Below are positions 1-5,898 of a stretch of 7,966 nucleotides of DNA, one piece after another (positions within the stretch are counted from its first letter, which is position 1; the number at the start of each line of letters is the position of its first letter). The position numbers and the translations under genes were made by a program. The notes under the pieces are model-generated. The model worked only from the letters and a program-made list of their open reading frames with translations, made no database searches and was not told the DNA's origin. The DNA comes from Verrucomicrobiota bacterium (lineage in GTDB: Bacteria; Verrucomicrobiota; Verrucomicrobiia; Opitutales; Opitutaceae): NCBI GenBank assembly GCA_023433275.1, contig JAEZDN010000089.1:1-7966 (forward strand). The letters are read 5' to 3'.

Positions 1-21
1 CGCGCCCATTGCCTGGTCGCA

Positions 22-48
22 GGGGCCGAGCCTCGCTCGGCCCCTTTT
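22..48 (+). terminator. Rho-independent terminator of an upstream gene
   Basis: A perfect 10-bp GC-rich stem (GGGGCCGAGC at 22-31 with GCTCGGCCCC at 35-44), a 3-base loop and an immediate TTTT tract (45-48) form a textbook intrinsic terminator on the plus strand. The opposite strand has no T tract after the stem, so it points one way. It must end a transcript whose gene lies left of the window. Bases 1-21 contain no identifiable gene end. Confidence 0.85.
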
Positions 49-108
49 CGCTTACACCAACCGCGTCCCCAACCGCCCGCCTTCCGCCGCGACCCTGCTC
101 TGGCGGAT

Positions 109-132
109 GTGGGCCGGGTGCCCCCACCCGGC
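109..132 (+). repeat. REP-like hairpin, copy A
   Basis: Head GTGG (109-112) is followed by an 8-bp perfect stem GCCGGGTG / CACCCGGC (113-120 and 125-132) around the loop CCCC. It belongs with copies B to F: same head, same stem length, different stem sequence. Compared with copy B the second base pair of the stem is swapped from C-G to G-C, a compensatory change. It lies 78 bases beyond the stop of the minus-strand gene at 211-939. The remainder of 50-210 shows no gene. Confidence 0.7.
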
Positions 133-210
133 TGTTCCCCCGGCTTGTAACTAACCGCGACGTCCATCGCTTCCCTCATAACCCCTAAGCTGACTACGCA
201 GCCCACGCCG

Positions 211-939
211 CTACATCCGACTGATCGTCACATCCACCAGCTTCGGCTTCCCCTTCGCCGGCGCGTCGATCAGCAACTCGAAATCCTTCGTGTTCCGCCC
301 GACGGCGCCCGCGTCCCGCGTGAGATACTGGATCCCCACCTTGCCCTTCACCCGCCAGCGGTTGCTCCACCCGGCGACCGGCTCGGGATCCTCGAGGATG
401 ATGTTGCTGCCAAAAACATAACCCACGCTCGAATACGGGTCGGCTTCATACGTGAAGTAATGCGACGCCAGCGTCCGCGCCGCGCGGGCCACCTCGGCGC
501 GTTGCCGGCTTTCCTCCGCGCGCGCCGCCGCCGCCTGACCCACGTCGAGCCGCCGCTGCGCATCCCGGTTCGCCTTCACCTCCACCGCCGCCCGCTTCTC
601 AATTTCCCGCGCGCGCGTCTTCGCCTCCTGACGGCTCTCCTTCACCTGCGTCTTGTCCTCGCTCGCCTCCTGTTCCGTCAGCACTGGCACCCGCTCCTTG
701 ATCCGGGCCACGATCTCCTCGGGCAAATCCGCCAGCCGGACCGACATCGCCTGCCGCTTGCCCGTCACGGCCGTGACCCGCTCGTTCGCGGTGTTGTACG
801 TCTTGAAGACCACGTCCTCCAGGCTGCGGCCGTTCTTCAGCTGCACCTTGTCGTAGCGAAATTCGAAATCGACCACGACGGCAATCGCCGGGCCAGCGAT
901 CCCCAGCGCGAGGGCAAGAATCCAAGCAGAAGCTTTCAT
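211..939 (-). CDS. Secreted coiled-coil hypothetical protein
   Basis: This is a 242-aa protein of unknown function, probably exported to the periplasm. Residues 1-20 form a Sec-type signal peptide: a lysine at position 2, a hydrophobic core at 5-19, and an A-x-A-like end (AIA) at 18-20. Residues 31-77 (LKNGRSLEDVVF onward, ending LADLPEEIV) resemble the small beta-rich 'K-L-x-(D/N)-G-R ... dLP-e' module common in verrucomicrobial secreted proteins; this resemblance is from memory. Residues 88-156 are a charged, Ala/Arg/Glu/Lys-rich segment predicted as a long helix or coiled coil. Residues 160-242 look like a beta-rich C-terminal domain, including W195-R-V-K-G-K. An upstream in-frame ATG (1026) would add 29 residues before the signal peptide, so the ATG at 939 is preferred. 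No Shine-Dalgarno precedes either. The gene stands alone, divergent from the YkgJ-type gene. Confidence 0.75.
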   Translation of the reverse strand: MKASAWILALALGIAGPAIAVVVDFEFRYDKVQLKNGRSLEDVVFKTYNTANERVTAVTGKRQAMSVRLADLPEEIVARIKERVPVLTEQEASEDKTQVKESRQEAKTRAREIEKRAAVEVKANRDAQRRLDVGQAAAARAEESRQRAEVARAARTLASHYFTYEADPYSSVGYVFGSNIILEDPEPVAGWSNRWRVKGKVGIQYLTRDAGAVGRNTKDFELLIDAPAKGKPKLVDVTISRM

Positions 940-1032
940 AAGGATTAGGGGCGCTGGCCCGCGCACCCGCTCACTGATGCGCCCACCCCCGCCCCCAAGC
1001 AAACCCCAAAACCATCCCCCCATCATCCCCTT

Positions 1033-1056
1033 GTGGGGCGGGTGCCCTCACCCGCC
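1033..1056 (+). repeat. REP-like hairpin, copy B
   Basis: Head GTGG (1033-1036) is followed by a perfect 8-bp stem GGCGGGTG / CACCCGCC (1037-1044, 1049-1056) around the loop CCCT. It is nearly identical to copy A at 109-132. The second base pair of the stem is swapped in both arms, keeping the pairing. This supports selection on the hairpin rather than chance similarity. Confidence 0.7.
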
Positions 1057-1108
1057 ATCTCCCGCAGGGCGACACTCCAGGATCGCCACCGCCGCGCGGC
1101 GCGGCTTT

Positions 1109-1265
1109 CCCCAATAACCGCGGCCCGCCCCCATCCATCCGTGTCACCCGCGCCATCCGCGGAAATGGATTCAGATCGGCCACGCGCGTCCCCTGTCCGA
1201 CCGTCCACCGTCCACCGTCTCCCGATGCCGCCTCCCCAATAACCACTAGCTCATAACCAATAACC
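1109..1265 (-). repeat. Mosaic of degenerate intergenic micro-repeats
   Basis: Three kinds of short repeat sit together. CCCCAATAACC occurs at 1109-1119 and 1234-1244, with a shorter CCAATAACC at 1257-1265; on the minus strand this reads GGTTATTGG. A 7-bp tandem, CCGTCCA twice plus CCGTCTC, occupies 1201-1221; on the minus strand it reads GGACGGT. The stretch 1131-1171 carries ATCCGTG and ATCCGCGG motifs. All three resemble short sequence families I recall from intergenic regions of high-GC verrucomicrobial genomes, here all readable on the minus strand. They have no coding potential that I can support. Confidence 0.5.
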
Positions 1266-1329
1266 GCAGCGCACCGCGCCGCGCCGCTCCCTCCTTGCAC
1301 TTCCCACCACCCCTGCCGGATGCTGGGGC

Positions 1330-1857
1330 GTGACTCCTTCCGAACAACTCTGCCTCGCCTGCGGCCTGTGCTGCGATGGCTCGCTGTTCGATGGCGTGCA
1401 ACTCGAGCCGGGCGACGACCCGACGAAACTCAAGGCCCTCGGCCTGCCCGTTACCTTCTCCCGCGGCCGGAACCCGGTCGCCCGTTTCCCCCAACCCTGC
1501 AAGGCCCTCTGCGCCGATCGCACGTGCCAGGTCTACGCCAACCGGCCCGGCCAATGCCGGATTTTCGAATGCGGGGTCCTGAAGGAGATGAAGGCCGACC
1601 GCACCACGCCCGCCGCCGCGCTGCGCCTGGTCAGGAAGGCCCGGCGCCAGGCCGACCAGGTGCGCCGACTCCTGCATGAACTGGGCGACCGCGACCACCA
1701 TCGCGCCCTCGGCGAACGCTTCCACCGCATGCAATGCCGCCTCGAAGCCGAGGCCACCGACGAACCCACCCGCGCCCTGTTCGCCGACCTCAGCCTCGCC
1801 GTGCACCGGCTGAAACTGCTCGCCCACGACAAATTCTACACGCGGCCTCCGCAGTGA
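1330..1857 (+). CDS. YkgJ-family cysteine cluster protein
   Basis: This is a 175-aa cytoplasmic protein with the YkgJ-type cysteine cluster, a domain thought to bind zinc or an iron-sulfur centre; no reaction is established for most members. The N-terminal signature is C8-x2-C11-x2-C14-C15. A second cluster follows at C57, C61 and C66, then the family-typical segment V-Y-x2-R-P-x2-C-R-x-F (residues 68-79, with C76) and C81. All the cysteines expected from the family pattern are present. Residues 85-175 are helical, rich in Arg, Leu and Ala, without a recognisable domain. The start is GTG at 1330, only seven codons before the first cysteine; no in-frame upstream alternative and no Shine-Dalgarno is seen. 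The gene has its own intergenic regions on both sides, so nothing nearby suggests a substrate. Confidence 0.85.
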   Translation: MTPSEQLCLACGLCCDGSLFDGVQLEPGDDPTKLKALGLPVTFSRGRNPVARFPQPCKALCADRTCQVYANRPGQCRIFECGVLKEMKADRTTPAAALRLVRKARRQADQVRRLLHELGDRDHHRALGERFHRMQCRLEAEATDEPTRALFADLSLAVHRLKLLAHDKFYTRPPQ

Positions 1858-1948
1858 ACGCCCGGCCAGCACGGTGATTCAAGCATCGTGCACCACCCGC
1901 GCTCGTCCGAACCCCAGCCGCTCGGTACCGGGATTCCCCCGATGGCGG

Positions 1949-1956
1949 CCACGTGG
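1949..1956. promoter_or_regulatory. CCACGTGG palindrome upstream of small gene
   Basis: A perfect 8-bp palindrome lies 75 bases upstream of the start at 2024. The same 8-mer occurs 78 bases upstream of the oxidoreductase start at 5899. A -10-like TAGGAT lies at 1965-1970. It could be an operator half-site pair, but two copies in a GC-rich sequence could also be chance. Confidence 0.2.
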
Positions 1957-2023
1957 GCCGCAGGTAGGATACTGCCCGCACCATGAATCAGCATGGGCGC
2001 TCCCATCCCCATCCCGCGCCATC

Positions 2024-2242
2024 ATGAACGAATCCCAGCCTTCTCCGAATTCCGAAAAAAAACGACCCCTCGAGGCCCAGTCCCAGGACGCCGCCCTCCT
2101 GAAGAAGACCAAGGATCGTCCCGCGTGGGAAACCCGCCAGCCCGCCCAAGTCACGAAAGCCGACGTCGACCAAGCCAAGGCCCATCCCGAACAAGTCCGC
2201 CCTCCCGCCAAAATGGGCGACTCCCAAGGCGCCGCCTCGTAG
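2024..2242 (+). CDS. Small hydrophilic hypothetical protein
   Basis: This is a 72-aa protein I do not recognise. It is very hydrophilic and rich in Lys, Gln, Pro, Ala and Ser, with no cysteine, no signal peptide and no membrane segment, so it is probably intrinsically disordered and cytoplasmic. Residues 11-41 hold lysine-rich patches (EKKRP, KKTKD) with one W-E-T-R-Q motif. The frame stays open upstream to 1874, but that part reads like non-coding sequence (Arg/Pro/Cys-rich), so the ATG at 2024 is chosen. Composition changes sharply at this codon, which is the main reason to believe in the gene. No Shine-Dalgarno is seen. REP-like copy C lies 86 bases after the stop. Alternatively this is a chance open frame; comparison with related genomes would decide. 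Confidence 0.5.
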   Translation: MNESQPSPNSEKKRPLEAQSQDAALLKKTKDRPAWETRQPAQVTKADVDQAKAHPEQVRPPAKMGDSQGAAS

Positions 2243-2328
2243 CGCGGTCCAGACTGCACCGCCGCCGTGAGCTTTTGAGGGTCGTTGCTTGCGACGATCT
2301 CGCGCGTGAAGGCTGAGCCGGAACGATT

Positions 2329-2353
2329 GTAGGGGCGCGGCTTGACCGCGCCC
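2329..2353 (+). repeat. REP-like hairpin, copy C
   Basis: Head GTAG (2329-2332), perfect 8-bp stem GGGCGCGG / CCGCGCCC (2333-2340, 2346-2353), loop CTTGA. It is followed by TTTT (2354-2357), so it might also act as a terminator for the small gene at 2024-2242. Copy D differs in the two loop-proximal base pairs, with both arms changed so that pairing is kept. Confidence 0.75.
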
Positions 2354-2515
2354 TTTTCCCGCGGCGGCAACGAGGTCGTGGACTGGCCAAGCCCCTGCAA
2401 TAGAATAGTTCCACTGCACCAGGGCGGAATCCCGCTCCGACTGCATAGTTCCGGATCAAAAGGGCGCCGCGGCGACGGGATGCGACTTCAGGTTTGGAGG
2501 ATTCACCCTGCCCTC

Positions 2516-2558
2516 CCCGAATCCGCGGGAATCCCGAACCCATCCAAGGGGATTCGGG
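2516..2558. repeat. Inverted repeat ahead of AI-2E start
   Basis: CCCGAATCC (2516-2524) and its reverse complement GGATTCGGG (2550-2558) form a 9-bp stem around 25 bases, ending 11 bases before the ATG at 2570. The intervening sequence contains a further partial copy (CCCGAACCC, 2533-2541) that could pair alternatively. It could be a leader hairpin affecting translation, or a binding site; there is no T tract, so it is not an intrinsic terminator. Confidence 0.4.
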
Positions 2559-2569
2559 TCCAAGCAGCC

Positions 2570-3688
2570 ATGCCCTCCCCCGCCCGGACCCGTTCCCTTC
2601 CGCCGCTCGGCCGTTTCGTCGGCTACGCCGCGGCGGCGCTGACGATCGCCGCGCTGTTCGCGCTCGCCTGGCACCTGCGCGAGATCCTGCTCCTCACCTT
2701 CGGCGCCCTCGTTATCGCCGCCATTATCCGCGCGATCGCACGCCCCCTCACCAGCCGCTACCCCCAGCGCGAAAAACTCGGTGTGCTCGCGGCCATCCTC
2801 GCGCTCTTCCTCTTTGTCGCCGGCGTCTCCTGGTTGTTCGGCCATCAGATTTCCGCCCAGATGCGCGGCCTCGGCGAACGCCTGCCCCAAGCCATCGCGT
2901 CCGCCCGCGAGTGGGGGGAACAAAATGCGGTCGGTCGCTACGTGCTCGAGAAAGTCCCGGAGCCCGCCGCGAGCCACGGAGCAAAAGGCAAAACCACCGA
3001 AACCACCGAGGCCAGCGAGGCCACCGCAGCCACGGAAGGCGGCGGGAGCGGCGGCGGCCTCATGAGCGCCGCGAAAAAAGCCGCGTCGATCACGTTCACG
3101 TCCATCAGCCACGCCCTCCTCATGCTCGTGGCCGGGATCTATTTCGCCATCGATCCGCGCCTCTACCTCCGCGGGTTCTCGCGGCTGTTTCCACCCGCCT
3201 ATCGTGAACGCGTGCGCGACGCCCTCGAGGCCTCGGGTGACACCCTGCAGCGCTGGCTCCTCGGCCAGCTCGTTTCCATGGCTACCATCGGCGTCCTCAC
3301 CGGCACGGGGCTCGCCCTCGTCGGCTGCCCCGTCCCCGTCGCCCTCGGCATCCTCGCCGGCCTGCTCGTCTTCGTTCCCGTCGTCGGCTTCCTCGTCGCC
3401 TTCGTGCCCACGGTGCTCATCGCCTTGAGCGAGGGCACCCAGACCGCCCTCGCCGCCATCATCGTCTTCCTCGTCGTGCAGCAACTCGAGGAGCAAATCG
3501 TCCAACCCCTCGCCCAGAAATGGGCCACCGCCCTGCCGCCCGCCCTCGGCCTCCTCGCGCTCGCGGCCACCGGCCTGCTCTTTGGCATCCCCGGCCTCAT
3601 CTTCGGCGCCCCGCTGACGGTGGTCATCATGTGCCTCGTCCAGAAACTGTACCTCGAGTACGGCCTCGACGAAAAACCGACCCCCTGA
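2570..3688 (+). CDS. AI-2E family transporter (PerM/TqsA-like permease)
   Basis: This is a 372-aa inner-membrane protein of the AI-2E transporter family, named for autoinducer-2 export by TqsA but including proteins with other or unknown substrates. Hydrophobic segments lie near residues 17-34, 39-57, 70-91, 174-194, 232-252, 256-286, 293-306 and 322-357, matching the family's usual seven to eight helices. Family features are visible: G-I-Y-F-A-I-D-P (189-196) after the soluble region, the F-V-P-V-V-G segment (268-273), Q-Q-L-E-E-Q-I-V-Q-P (304-313), and F-G-I-P-G-L-I-F-G-A-P (338-348). Length is close to the usual 340-380. The oddity is residues 133-163, a low-complexity linker (TTE/EAS/EAT tripeptides, then GGGSGGG) in the soluble domain between helices 3 and 4. 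The ATG at 2570 starts just before the first helix and is preferred over in-frame codons at 2342 and 2480. The substrate cannot be told from sequence. Confidence 0.9.
   Translation: MPSPARTRSLPPLGRFVGYAAAALTIAALFALAWHLREILLLTFGALVIAAIIRAIARPLTSRYPQREKLGVLAAILALFLFVAGVSWLFGHQISAQMRGLGERLPQAIASAREWGEQNAVGRYVLEKVPEPAASHGAKGKTTETTEASEATAATEGGGSGGGLMSAAKKAASITFTSISHALLMLVAGIYFAIDPRLYLRGFSRLFPPAYRERVRDALEASGDTLQRWLLGQLVSMATIGVLTGTGLALVGCPVPVALGILAGLLVFVPVVGFLVAFVPTVLIALSEGTQTALAAIIVFLVVQQLEEQIVQPLAQKWATALPPALGLLALAATGLLFGIPGLIFGAPLTVVIMCLVQKLYLEYGLDEKPTP
2990..3034 (+). repeat. 9-bp tandem repeat inside AI-2E gene
   Basis: Five 9-base units in register with the codons (AAAACCACC, GAAACCACC, GAGGCCAGC, GAGGCCACC, GCAGCCACG) encode the tripeptides KTT, ETT, EAS, EAT and AAT of the permease linker, followed by a GGC/GGA-rich stretch encoding GGGSGGG. 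The texture (CCACGGA, CCACCGA) recalls the intergenic 9-bp repeat at 7763-7789 read in reverse complement. Confidence 0.6.
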
Positions 3689-3713
3689 GCCGCTCCCTGC
3701 CCATCTCTTCTTT

Positions 3714-3738
3714 GTAGGGGCGCACCTTGCGTGCGCCC
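3714..3738 (+). repeat. REP-like hairpin, copy D
   Basis: Head GTAG (3714-3717), perfect 8-bp stem GGGCGCAC / GTGCGCCC (3718-3725, 3731-3738), loop CTTGC. It lies in the 83-base gap between the convergent ends of the AI-2E gene (3688) and polX (3772). It could therefore double as a terminator, although no long T tract follows on either strand. It shares flanking bases with copy C (TTGTAGGGGCGC before, GCGCCCTT after). Confidence 0.75.
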
Positions 3739-3771
3739 TTCTCCGTCTCTCTCCCTTGCGCGCTCTACCCA

Positions 3772-5451
3772 TCACTTCCGCCCCAACGCCTTCAACACCC
3801 GCGCCAGCGAACCCGTGTTGAGGACATCCGCTTTTCTCAATCCCGCGCGCCGCGCGACATCGATGCCGCAGCGCATGTAATCCAACCCGGCCGCGCGGTG
3901 CGCATCGGTGCCAATCGTCACCTTGACACCGGCCTTCGCGACGAGCCGCACATTTTCCGGCGCCAGGTCGAGTCGGTCCGGGTCCGCGTTGATTTCGAAA
4001 TAGCAGCCCCGTGCCTTCGCATGCGCAATGAGACGCGGCAAATCGATCTCGTACCCGCTGCGGTGCAATATCAGCCGCCCCGTCGCGTGACCGAGGATGG
4101 TGAAGGCCGGGTGATCCATTGCGCGCATGATCCGATCCGTCTGCTCCTCCCGGCCCAGCCGGAAACGCGAATGAATGGAGCAAATCGTGTAATCCAATTC
4201 CGCGAGCAACTCGTCGGGATAATCCAGTGATCCATCCGCCAGAATATCCACCTCCGCCGATTTCAGGATCCGGAAACCCCGCCCCTTCGCGTTGAGTTTG
4301 TCGATCCGGCGGATCTGGACCCACAGATCCGCGGCACTCACGCCCCGCGCGATCTTGAGGCTCTGCGAGTGGTCCGTGATGCCAATGTACTCGTAACCGC
4401 GCTCCGCGGCCGCCGCCGCCATCGCTTCGATCGAATCGATGCCGTCGCTGGCCGTCGTGTGCATGTGCAGGTCGCCGCGAATATCGCCTAGCTCCACCAG
4501 CTTCGGCAGTTTCCCCAGCGCCGCCAGCGCCACCTCGCCCCGGCCTTCGCGCAACTCGGGCGGCACCCACTTCACGCCGACGCTTGTGTAAGCCGCCTCC
4601 TCCGTCCGCGCGCTGCGGCTCAGGCCTCCGACCTTCTCCAGTTCCTCGAGGTGCGCCGCGGATCCGGTGGCGGCGACCAGCGCCGTGCCCCAGTTCGTCT
4701 CGGTCGCGGCATGAATTGTCACCATCACCGAACCCGGCAACTGGAACGTCGCGTCGCGGTTCGCCGTCTCGATCAAGTCGATGCCGCCGCGGAATTTCCT
4801 GAACCGCGTCACCAGGCCTGGAAAATCCGCGGTCTCGACCACGAGCGCGATCTCGCTCACCGCCTCCACGCGCCGACGAAGATCCCCGGCATCCTCGACG
4901 CGTTTCACGCCGCACCGCGCGCGCAGGTACTTCTTTATCTCGGTCGCCAGGGCATCGGCGTCATCGAGCAGGATGAGGGTCGAATCCCGAAACGCGTTGC
5001 GAAAATGATCCTCCATGCGCGGCCCGAACGCCGTGCGAATCGCGCCGGCCGCGAACTGCTGCTTGAGCTCGGCCAGGGTGTCGATGCGGAGTTTCTTGAA
5101 AACCTGCGCGACGCGCTTCGGGTCGAGGCGCGGGTACTCGTTCACCACCGCCACCTCGGGCGGGGCCGCCGACAACAACAGCTCCAACTGGCCCAGCGTG
5201 CCGCTGAGCACGATCTCCCGCACCGCCGCGGCGATGCCTTTGCCGATCCCGGGGAAACGCGTCAGGTCGGCGCCGGCCCGCGCGAGCTGGTCGATGCTTT
5301 CGCGGAGGCCGCGGATGGTCTCCGCGCCGCGCCGATACGCGCGCACCTTGAATGGGTTCTCCCCCTTCGACTGGAGCACCTGCGAATACGCCACCAGCCG
5401 GTGCGCAATCTCGGCGTTGCTCAGCGGGCGCGTGAGGACGGGGGTGGCCAT
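3772..5451 (-). CDS. polX: PolX-type protein, degenerate polymerase, intact PHP domain
   Basis: This 559-aa protein has the bacterial PolX layout (usual length about 570): helix-hairpin-helix DNA-binding region (FPGIGKGIA, 66-74, and 107-135), palm/fingers (about 160-300), the linker P-P-E-L-R-E-G-R-G-E (297-306), and a C-terminal PHP domain (323-559). PHP domains of this family are metal-dependent 3'-5' exonuclease or AP-endonuclease units for base-excision-type repair. All nine expected metal ligands are visible: H329, H331, D336, H361, E400, H427, H455, D516 and H518. The polymerase site looks dead. The family motif G-S-x-R-R...G-D-I-D reads G189-D-L-R-R...S-E200-I-A202, and the third aspartate (V-D-L-R) aligns to V244-T245-I. 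T262-G-S is kept. The protein is therefore probably a DNA-binding nuclease without polymerase activity. It lies 46 bases after the small gene at 5498 on the same strand, so the two may be co-transcribed. No Shine-Dalgarno is seen at the ATG. Confidence 0.9.
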   Translation of the reverse strand: MATPVLTRPLSNAEIAHRLVAYSQVLQSKGENPFKVRAYRRGAETIRGLRESIDQLARAGADLTRFPGIGKGIAAAVREIVLSGTLGQLELLLSAAPPEVAVVNEYPRLDPKRVAQVFKKLRIDTLAELKQQFAAGAIRTAFGPRMEDHFRNAFRDSTLILLDDADALATEIKKYLRARCGVKRVEDAGDLRRRVEAVSEIALVVETADFPGLVTRFRKFRGGIDLIETANRDATFQLPGSVMVTIHAATETNWGTALVAATGSAAHLEELEKVGGLSRSARTEEAAYTSVGVKWVPPELREGRGEVALAALGKLPKLVELGDIRGDLHMHTTASDGIDSIEAMAAAAAERGYEYIGITDHSQSLKIARGVSAADLWVQIRRIDKLNAKGRGFRILKSAEVDILADGSLDYPDELLAELDYTICSIHSRFRLGREEQTDRIMRAMDHPAFTILGHATGRLILHRSGYEIDLPRLIAHAKARGCYFEINADPDRLDLAPENVRLVAKAGVKVTIGTDAHRAAGLDYMRCGIDVARRAGLRKADVLNTGSLARVLKALGRK

Positions 5452-5497
5452 CGCAGGGAGAGGCGGGGGAAGCGGCGCCAGCCGGCGCGGAATTCGC

Positions 5498-5734
5498 TCA
5501 CGCGCGCGCGAGCCACTCCTTCAGGAGGCCCCGCGCGAAATCCTCGATCCGGTCGCGCATCGGCGCGCGGACATTCTGTTCATAAGCCGTCTCGAGCGCG
5601 TCCAGCACCTGCTCCCGCGTCGCGCGCGGGAACTCGCGATGCAGCTTCAGCACCTCGTAGGACCATTCATAATCCTCGAGCTTCGAGAGCCGCGCGCGAT
5701 CCGGCGTGCTGACCTTTCCTTTGTCGTCGGCCAT
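5498..5734 (-). CDS. Small hypothetical protein, DUF3606-like N-terminus
   Basis: This is a 78-aa acidic/basic helical protein with no signal peptide or membrane segment. Its first 26 residues (MADDKGK...D-R-x-R-L...E-D-Y-E-x-x-Y) resemble the start of DUF3606 proteins, small stress-associated proteins of unknown function. The rest (R-E-Q-V-L-D-A-L-E-T-A at 40-50, then a charged helix to 78) fits that family less well, so the assignment is tentative. It precedes polX by 46 bases on the same strand and probably shares its promoter. A -10-like TAGAAT ends six bases before the ATG, suggesting a leaderless transcript. Function is unknown; the link with polX is by position only. Confidence 0.75.
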   Translation of the reverse strand: MADDKGKVSTPDRARLSKLEDYEWSYEVLKLHREFPRATREQVLDALETAYEQNVRAPMRDRIEDFARGLLKEWLARA

Positions 5735-5740
5735 GCGCCA

Positions 5741-5746
5741 ATTCTA
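5741..5746 (-). promoter_or_regulatory. Candidate -10 box, leaderless start
   Basis: On the minus strand TAGAAT (5746 down to 5741) matches the TATAAT consensus at five of six positions and ends six bases before the ATG at 5734. Transcription would then begin at or next to the start codon. The -35 region at 17-base spacing (TGGATG, 5769-5764) matches only three of six positions, so the call is weak. Confidence 0.3.
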
Positions 5747-5820
5747 ACCCCGCCGGCCGAGCCCATCCAGCCGGTGGATTACGTATCTTCTTATCGGAAA
5801 ACAACCCCGTCGAGGATGTC

Positions 5821-5828
5821 CCACGTGG
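5821..5828. promoter_or_regulatory. CCACGTGG palindrome in divergent region
   Basis: A perfect 8-bp palindrome lies 78 bases upstream of the oxidoreductase start at 5899, inside the 164-base divergent region 5735-5898. That region has a clearly more AT-rich stretch (about 5775-5845) than its surroundings, as expected for promoters. The same 8-mer lies 75 bases upstream of the gene at 2024. The regulator is unknown and the match may be chance. Confidence 0.25.
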
Positions 5829-5898
5829 TTTCAACTGGATTAAACGACCCGCACTCGCCTCTCCGCCTGGGGGTGTCCTGTTAATCTCAAGCCCCCCG

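Larger units (their letters stand above)
940..1329. other. 390-base intergenic region, no gene seen
   Basis: This gap separates the divergent starts at 939 (minus) and 1330 (plus). It contains REP-like copy B and a mosaic of short degenerate repeats (listed separately). A minus-strand reading frame at 971-1300 exists, but it is glycine/arginine-rich, has no recognisable domain and runs through the repeats, so I do not call it a gene. No convincing promoter pair stands out by eye, although promoters for both flanking genes must lie here. Confidence 0.6.
2243..2569. other. 327-base intergenic region before AI-2E gene
   Basis: No gene is supported here. The reading frame of the downstream permease stays open back to 2342, but the extra residues are not membrane-like and include the REP-like copy C and an inverted repeat. 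The stretch 2404-2455 holds two TAGTTCC motifs (at about 2406 and 2446), whose meaning I cannot tell. The region should contain the permease promoter; no clear -35/-10 pair was identified by eye. Confidence 0.55.

Noticed and set aside
940..1026. 29-residue N-terminal extension of the secreted protein
   Set aside because: It would bury a good signal peptide behind a Gly/Trp-rich leader. The ATG at 939 gives a standard export signal.
1201..1221. Possible CRISPR-like array from CCGTCCA repeats
   Set aside because: The units are only 7 bp, directly adjacent with no spacers, and no cas gene is present.
971..1300. 109-codon minus-strand open frame in the intergenic gap
   Set aside because: It runs through micro-repeats and REP-like copy B, and shows no protein-like features.
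2279..2298. Hairpin GGTCGTTG / CGACGATC near 2280-2297
   Set aside because: The stem depends on wobble pairs, has no T tract, and is not repeated elsewhere in the window.
2342..2569. N-terminal extension of the AI-2E protein to 2342 or 2480
   Set aside because: The extra residues would be encoded by REP-like copy C and an inverted repeat, and are not like the family's N-terminus.
2456..4915. 819-codon minus-strand open frame covering the AI-2E gene and part of polX
   Set aside because: It is out of frame with the real polX on the same strand and antisense to the permease. Its composition is Gly/Arg/Glu-rich with no domain.
4651..5712. 353-codon plus-strand open frame antisense to polX
   Set aside because: It is Arg-rich shadow composition, and polX on the other strand has unmistakable PHP and HhH motifs.
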